From contig RFKD01000005.1 of NCBI GenBank assembly GCA_003694545.1, positions 1 to 25,589 of the forward strand: a stretch of 25,589 bases of DNA, given 5' to 3'. The translations under genes and the position numbers were made by a program. Below are positions 22,660 to 25,589 of the stretch, one piece after another. The notes under the pieces were generated by a model, which was not told where the DNA came from, did no database searches, and was given only the letters and a program-made list of their open reading frames with translations. Within the stretch, counting starts at the first letter, position 1. Each line of letters starts with the position of its first letter. This DNA is from Candidatus Parcubacteria bacterium (GTDB lineage Bacteria > Patescibacteriota > Minisyncoccia > Phycocordibacterales > UBA12088).

Positions 22660-23520
22660 ATGGAAGAAGAGCTGTTGGAAGTTGCTACTCCTGCCGGAAA
22701 GGTTTTTTTGCGTCGCATAGAAAGCGCTGACCGAACGAATAGACCTGAAACGGACGACACTTTTATTGTTTATATTTCCGGGTGGGGCGAATCCCCAGCG
22801 TTGAGTCGCCAATTTGCTTCACGCCTGTCTGAAATGGCGGAAATGCCAGTTTGGTATCCCGATTACCACCAACTTGACGGCAATACCGAACCTGATTTTT
22901 TATCGCCTCGCCTTCAGAAATTAGCGGACTCATTCGCCATCCCCCCCACCGAGACACACCGAGCAGATGGGTTTGTCCCCCTTATTGAAAAGGCAACGAG
23001 TATTGTTTTTGTGGCACATTCCGAAGGAGCTATTGCGGCCGCGCTTCTTTCCTTGGCTTATGGAGAAAAGACGCAATCCCCTGTTATCCTAATAGCTCCC
23101 GCAGGGTTAGACGTCGAGGGTTTCGGCGTGCTTGTGGGAAGGTTTGTTCGGCAGTTCCTTAAAGGACTTACCGGAAGAACCAATTCGTCCCATACAGAAG
23201 GAACAAGGGCTACCAATAGTTACCATCTTGAAGTTTTGCGGTATCTCATTATGAATCCTATCCAACTTGTGCGTGACGCATGGGCGCTGGCCAAGATCGA
23301 CCTGCGGCCGCTTCTTAAGGAAATCACCAAAATGCAAAAACAGGTGCTTTGTATTTTGTATAAACACGATCAGTTATTTTCTTCTTTCCGAGTGATGAGA
23401 GGGCTGCGCGAAATATTTCCTGGGATCTCGATTCAAATCATACAAGGAGTGCACGCGCAACCCCACATAGACCCCACTGACACCCTGAGGGTGATACAAA
23501 GAGCGCTGAAAAAACAATAG
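22660..23520 (+). CDS. Alpha/beta hydrolase
   Basis: 286 residues from ATG 22660. The fold is shown by an early strand and oxyanion segment FIVYISGWGESP (35-46), the nucleophile elbow VAHSEGAIAAALL (S121 in A-H-S-E-G, an AxSxG variant), the acid in ILYKHDQLF (D237) and a late His in GVHAQPHIDP (H265 or H269). The cap region between ~150 and 215 is helical. No signal peptide. It is likely an esterase or lipase-like enzyme acting on an acyl substrate; the substrate cannot be told. A longer in-frame reading from 22516 runs back through the divergent kinase gene and is rejected. The methyltransferase gene follows after 1 bp. Confidence 0.88.
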   Translation: MEEELLEVATPAGKVFLRRIESADRTNRPETDDTFIVYISGWGESPALSRQFASRLSEMAEMPVWYPDYHQLDGNTEPDFLSPRLQKLADSFAIPPTETHRADGFVPLIEKATSIVFVAHSEGAIAAALLSLAYGEKTQSPVILIAPAGLDVEGFGVLVGRFVRQFLKGLTGRTNSSHTEGTRATNSYHLEVLRYLIMNPIQLVRDAWALAKIDLRPLLKEITKMQKQVLCILYKHDQLFSSFRVMRGLREIFPGISIQIIQGVHAQPHIDPTDTLRVIQRALKKQ

Positions 23521-23521
23521 T

Positions 23522-24412
23522 ATGCACGTAATGGTAGATGGAAGAAAAGAACTTGGCTACGAGTTTCGTCGTTGGTATGATTGGATTTTTAGTCCACTAC
23601 TCGGAATGCTGTCTCCCGCGCTACGTCCTTATGTCACAATTGACCCTGCGGCAGAGGAGGTGGTGAAGCATCGCACGACGCACTACGCCTTAGATCTTTT
23701 ATACCTATCTGGCGAGACGATCCCCGCGGAAAGTCTGATGGAGCGTCTCGCGCGCTCTTTTTGGTTCAACACGCAAAACGCCCGAGGGGTACGCAACCGC
23801 CTGCGGTTGGTGACCTTTCTCCTCGATCAAGAGCTTTCTCGTCTGTTGTCTCTCCACACAGAAGAGCCCTGCCGCCTGCTTTCTATTGCTTCCGGATCTG
23901 CTCGTGCAGTACTTGATGCGACTGAAAGGACGCTCAAAAGACTTCCTGAAGGGAGCGTGCATATTACCCTTCTTGACAAAGAACTAGCGGCGCTTTCCTA
24001 CAGTAGGAAAATTGCAGAACAAAAAGGTCTTACTGGCAATACCCGCGTCAGTCTTTCTTGGGTACAAGGGACCGCGGAGTCATTTGTCAGATCTCAAAAC
24101 GCACACCAGAATCGGCTTCATCTTATTGAAATGGTTGGTTTATTGGATTATTTCCAAGATAAGAAAGCCATTAGTTTGTTTGAGGCTATTTATCAGGCGC
24201 TCAATCCTGATGGTGCATTTATTACGGCAAATATTGTTCCGAATTGGGAGCAAAAATTTGTGAGCCGCTTTGTTGAGTGGCCTATGGTATACCGAACGCA
24301 TGACCAGCTCGCATCTCTGTTGCTTGACGCTGGGTTTTCCTCGCAGGATTTAACATTTATCTATGAGCCGCTCAAGACTCATGTCGTAGCTGTAGCAAGA
24401 AAACCAAAATAA
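23522..24412 (+). CDS. Class I SAM-dependent methyltransferase, hydrolase-linked type
   Basis: 296 residues. The N-terminal ~110 residues are a helical family-specific domain (YEFRRWYDWIFSPLLGMLSP; FWFNTQNARGVRNRLRLVT). The Rossmann core follows: motif I RLLSIASGSARAV (118-130), acidic residue after strand 2 in ITLLDKE (D152), and the strand 4-5 region LIEMVGLLDYFQDKKA and ALNPDGAFITANIVPNWEQK. It resembles, from memory, the putative methyltransferases of Pfam Methyltransf_20, which occur fused to alpha/beta hydrolases. Here it is a separate gene starting 1 bp after the hydrolase stop, without a Shine-Dalgarno, which supports joint function. ATG 23531 is an alternative start. The substrate is unknown. 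Confidence 0.85.
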   Translation: MHVMVDGRKELGYEFRRWYDWIFSPLLGMLSPALRPYVTIDPAAEEVVKHRTTHYALDLLYLSGETIPAESLMERLARSFWFNTQNARGVRNRLRLVTFLLDQELSRLLSLHTEEPCRLLSIASGSARAVLDATERTLKRLPEGSVHITLLDKELAALSYSRKIAEQKGLTGNTRVSLSWVQGTAESFVRSQNAHQNRLHLIEMVGLLDYFQDKKAISLFEAIYQALNPDGAFITANIVPNWEQKFVSRFVEWPMVYRTHDQLASLLLDAGFSSQDLTFIYEPLKTHVVAVARKPK

Positions 24413-24457
24413 ATACCCATCTCAGACCAAATGGTGAATGTTGTCGGAAGTTCAAAC

Positions 24458-24928
24458 TTAATACCGTCTCCTTAAAAGGAGTAGCCCAAACGCAAGACTC
24501 CCCAACAACATCCCCCACAACCCTTCTATTGGTAACAACACAAAAGAAGGGGTGGGCACGAGATTTGCAGGAAACAGCGCGATTCCTCCTTGGAACCAAT
24601 ACGCAAGGGTAAGGCACAAGAGGGCGCCGCCGCCTGCCGCTGTGAGCCATTCTCGAACGCCTTTCCTTCCTCCATCAAAACCACCAAGCGCGCGTGACGC
24701 GCCCCAACCCAACAACAACCACACGCCCCACAGCGCCAGGCTCCTTGCGAGAGACGAAGCGCCCGCAAGACTATACAACTGCGGCAAGAGCGCCAAAACC
24801 GGGTACCACGCAACCGCAAGACCCACCAGCAATGAAGTCTTCCGTAGCGCCAAAAACCCCACGCCCACAGCGGCACCAAACACCATCCAAGCAAGCTCTG
24901 TGTTTGCCCAAGCGGAGAGAGCCTCCAT
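24458..24928 (-). CDS. Small multi-TM membrane protein of unknown function
   Basis: 156 residues from ATG 24928, rich in Leu, Ala, Gly and Trp. About five hydrophobic segments: LAWMVFGAAVGVGFLAL, LLVGLAVAWYPVLALLPQLY, LALWGVWLLLGWGASRAL, a segment around GGALLCLTLAYWF, and GLWGMLLGSLAFGLLLL with a final RRRY. One charged cytoplasmic loop (GGFDGGRKGVREW) lies between segments 3 and 4. No known family recognised. The start is set by a TACAAT box 10 nt upstream; a longer frame to 25036 runs back over the 3' end of rpsI. It lies downstream of rpsI on the same strand but has its own promoter. Confidence 0.7.
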   Translation of the reverse strand: MEALSAWANTELAWMVFGAAVGVGFLALRKTSLLVGLAVAWYPVLALLPQLYSLAGASSLARSLALWGVWLLLGWGASRALGGFDGGRKGVREWLTAAGGGALLCLTLAYWFQGGIALFPANLVPTPSFVLLPIEGLWGMLLGSLAFGLLLLRRRY

Positions 24929-24938
24929 ATAGGAGGAA

Positions 24939-24947
24939 ATTGTAGCA
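24939..24947 (-). promoter_or_regulatory. -10 box of the small membrane protein gene
   Basis: On the minus strand TGC plus TACAAT (24939-24944, 5/6 match), 10 nt before ATG 24928. Predicted 5' UTR 3-4 nt. A TTTCCTCC sequence follows, which is the complement of a Shine-Dalgarno and not one itself. Confidence 0.5.
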
Positions 24948-25020
24948 CACCATAAAGATGACCTTACCCCCAAGAATTGGAGGTGTCGACTCGAACCCCC
25001 TGGAACCTCTTGCTGAAATG

Positions 25021-25440
25021 TTAGCGTTTGGACCACTGGGGCGCTTTGCGGGCCTTTTTCAGGCCAAACTTCCTGCGCTCTTTCGCGCGGGGGTCCCGTT
25101 TGAGAAGGCCTGCAATTTTGAGAGGAGAGCGTAAAGAAGGATCTACCTTTTCAAGAGCACGGGCAACACCATGGCGCGCGGCTTGCGCTTGCGAACTCAA
25201 ACCCCCTCCGGCAATCTTAATAGTTATTGTGTAGGGCTGTGAGTGATGCTCCTTGACGATCTCCAAAGGCGCGAGAACTGTTTTTTGCCACAATTCCAAC
25301 GGAAAATACTCGGCAAGGGGCTTTCCGTTGATTTGCACGCTTGCTTGCTTGCTGGCGGTAAGGCGCACGCGCGCCACCGCGGTTTTTCGTCGCCCCACTG
25401 CTTCGATATACGATGCGGTTTGTTGGGAAGTCTTAGCCAT
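25021..25440 (-). CDS. rpsI: 30S ribosomal protein uS9
   Basis: 139 residues from ATG 25440. Motifs: EAVGRRKTAVARVRL, INGKPLAEYFP, TIKIAGGGLSSQAQAARHGV (the conserved GGGxxxQAxAxRhGiaRAL), SLRSPLKIAGLLKRDPRAKE and the C-terminal KKARKAPQWSKR. The extreme C-terminal Lys-Arg tail reaches the P-site tRNA. An upstream in-frame GTG at 25458, directly after the rplM stop, would add six residues; ATG 25440 matches the family. It follows rplM by 18 bp in the classic rplM-rpsI pair. Confidence 0.96.
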   Translation of the reverse strand: MAKTSQQTASYIEAVGRRKTAVARVRLTASKQASVQINGKPLAEYFPLELWQKTVLAPLEIVKEHHSQPYTITIKIAGGGLSSQAQAARHGVARALEKVDPSLRSPLKIAGLLKRDPRAKERRKFGLKKARKAPQWSKR

Positions 25441-25458
25441 AGCAATTTCTAAGCACAC

Positions 25459-25589
25459 TTATTCTTCACAACTAAGGTTGGCAAGCATTGTTTTGCGCAG
25501 GCGATTGCGGGGTAGCATTCCCCGCACGACCGACCGAAACACTTCTGCTATTCCCCGCCGGGCGATGCGTTCTCCAAGCGTGCGCGCGC
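25459..25589 (-). CDS. rplM: 50S ribosomal protein uL13, C-terminal end (5' part outside window)
   Basis: The last 43 codons of a minus-strand gene ending at TAA 25461-25459. The translation RTLGERIARRGIAEVF and SVVRGMLPRNRLRKTMLANL is the diagnostic uL13 C-terminus (AVxGMLPkNrLgrxmLkkLkvY). Followed by rpsI, as in most bacteria. Confidence 0.93.
   Translation of the reverse strand, partial: ARTLGERIARRGIAEVFRSVVRGMLPRNRLRKTMLANLSCEE

Noticed and set aside
3838..24990. Similar short strings GGTTGTCGACTCG (3837-) and GGTGTCGACTCG (24981-) on the plus strand as a dispersed repeat
   Set aside because: Only about 10 bp are shared and the contexts differ (rpmA terminator region versus rpsI downstream), within chance expectation.
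25..25452. Many overlapping open frames of 60-190 codons opposite or inside the listed genes (for example opposite the P-type ATPase at 13039-14469 and opposite htrA at 18928-19344)
   Set aside because: They are shadows of strongly supported genes: no family motifs, low-complexity Ser/Thr/Arg-rich translations, no promoters or Shine-Dalgarno sites of their own.
1..25589. CRISPR array, transposon, prophage, toxin-antitoxin or defence island
   Set aside because: No spaced direct repeats, transposase or integrase motifs, terminal inverted repeats or recognisable defence proteins were seen on either strand.

Overview
This window looks like a piece of a Patescibacteria (Candidate Phyla Radiation) chromosome, most likely of the Parcubacteria type. 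The evidence is gene content and protein character rather than a marker tree: a cysteinyl-tRNA synthetase with a GHLTSDADEGEDK-type segment, a 7TM histidine kinase, tandem CaCA exchangers, a membrane-anchored S41/PDZ protease next to bL9, and very tight packing with overlapping genes. The presence of rplI (bL9) argues against those CPR groups reported to lack it. TGA is used as a normal stop (recR, the P-type ATPase, the phosphoribosyltransferase), so the TGA=Gly code of Gracilibacteria does not apply. Base composition is close to balanced, on the high side for CPR. The taxonomic call is an inference.

Layout. 1-516: C-terminal part of topA. 556-3408: M16 zinc peptidase, tRNA-Leu(CAA), a phosphoribosyltransferase and a small basic protein, all on the minus strand. 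3500-3817: rpmA (bL27) with a clear terminator. 3927-5661: S41 protease followed by rplI. 5732-10411: a plus-strand run of corA, cysS, dnaB and recR. 10499-14711: rplU, then rmuC and a P2-type cation ATPase on the minus strand. 14788-15261: yqeY. 15173-19679: a compressed minus-strand cluster transcribed htrA, CaCA exchanger, CaCA exchanger, truB, 3-methyladenine glycosylase. 19750-20747: decayed membrane-protein genes. 20807-20879: tRNA-Glu(CTC). 20954-22624: orphan 7TM histidine kinase, divergent from a hydrolase-methyltransferase gene pair (22660-24412). 24458-24928: small multi-TM protein of unknown function. 25021-25589: rpsI and the end of rplM.

The genes cover translation (bL27, bL9, bL21, uS9, uL13, CysRS, TruB, YqeY, two tRNAs), replication and repair (TopA, DnaB, RecR, RmuC, MPG), cation traffic (CorA, P-type ATPase, two CaCA exchangers), envelope proteolysis (M16, S41, HtrA) and sensing.

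The most striking signal is regulatory. At least ten operon-leading genes have a recognisable -10 box, often with an extended TGn, only 6-11 nt before the start codon, several with a -35-like hexamer 17-18 bp further upstream. This predicts leaderless or nearly leaderless mRNAs as the main mode in this genome, while internal genes such as rmuC can carry a textbook Shine-Dalgarno. Other points of interest are a P-type ATPase with substituted ion-site and nucleotide-site residues, a G-quadruplex-capable tract before dnaB, divergent promoters that share bases, and two stretches of gene decay. No CRISPR array, IS element, prophage or defence system is seen, and nothing in the window amounts to a clearly new multi-gene system.
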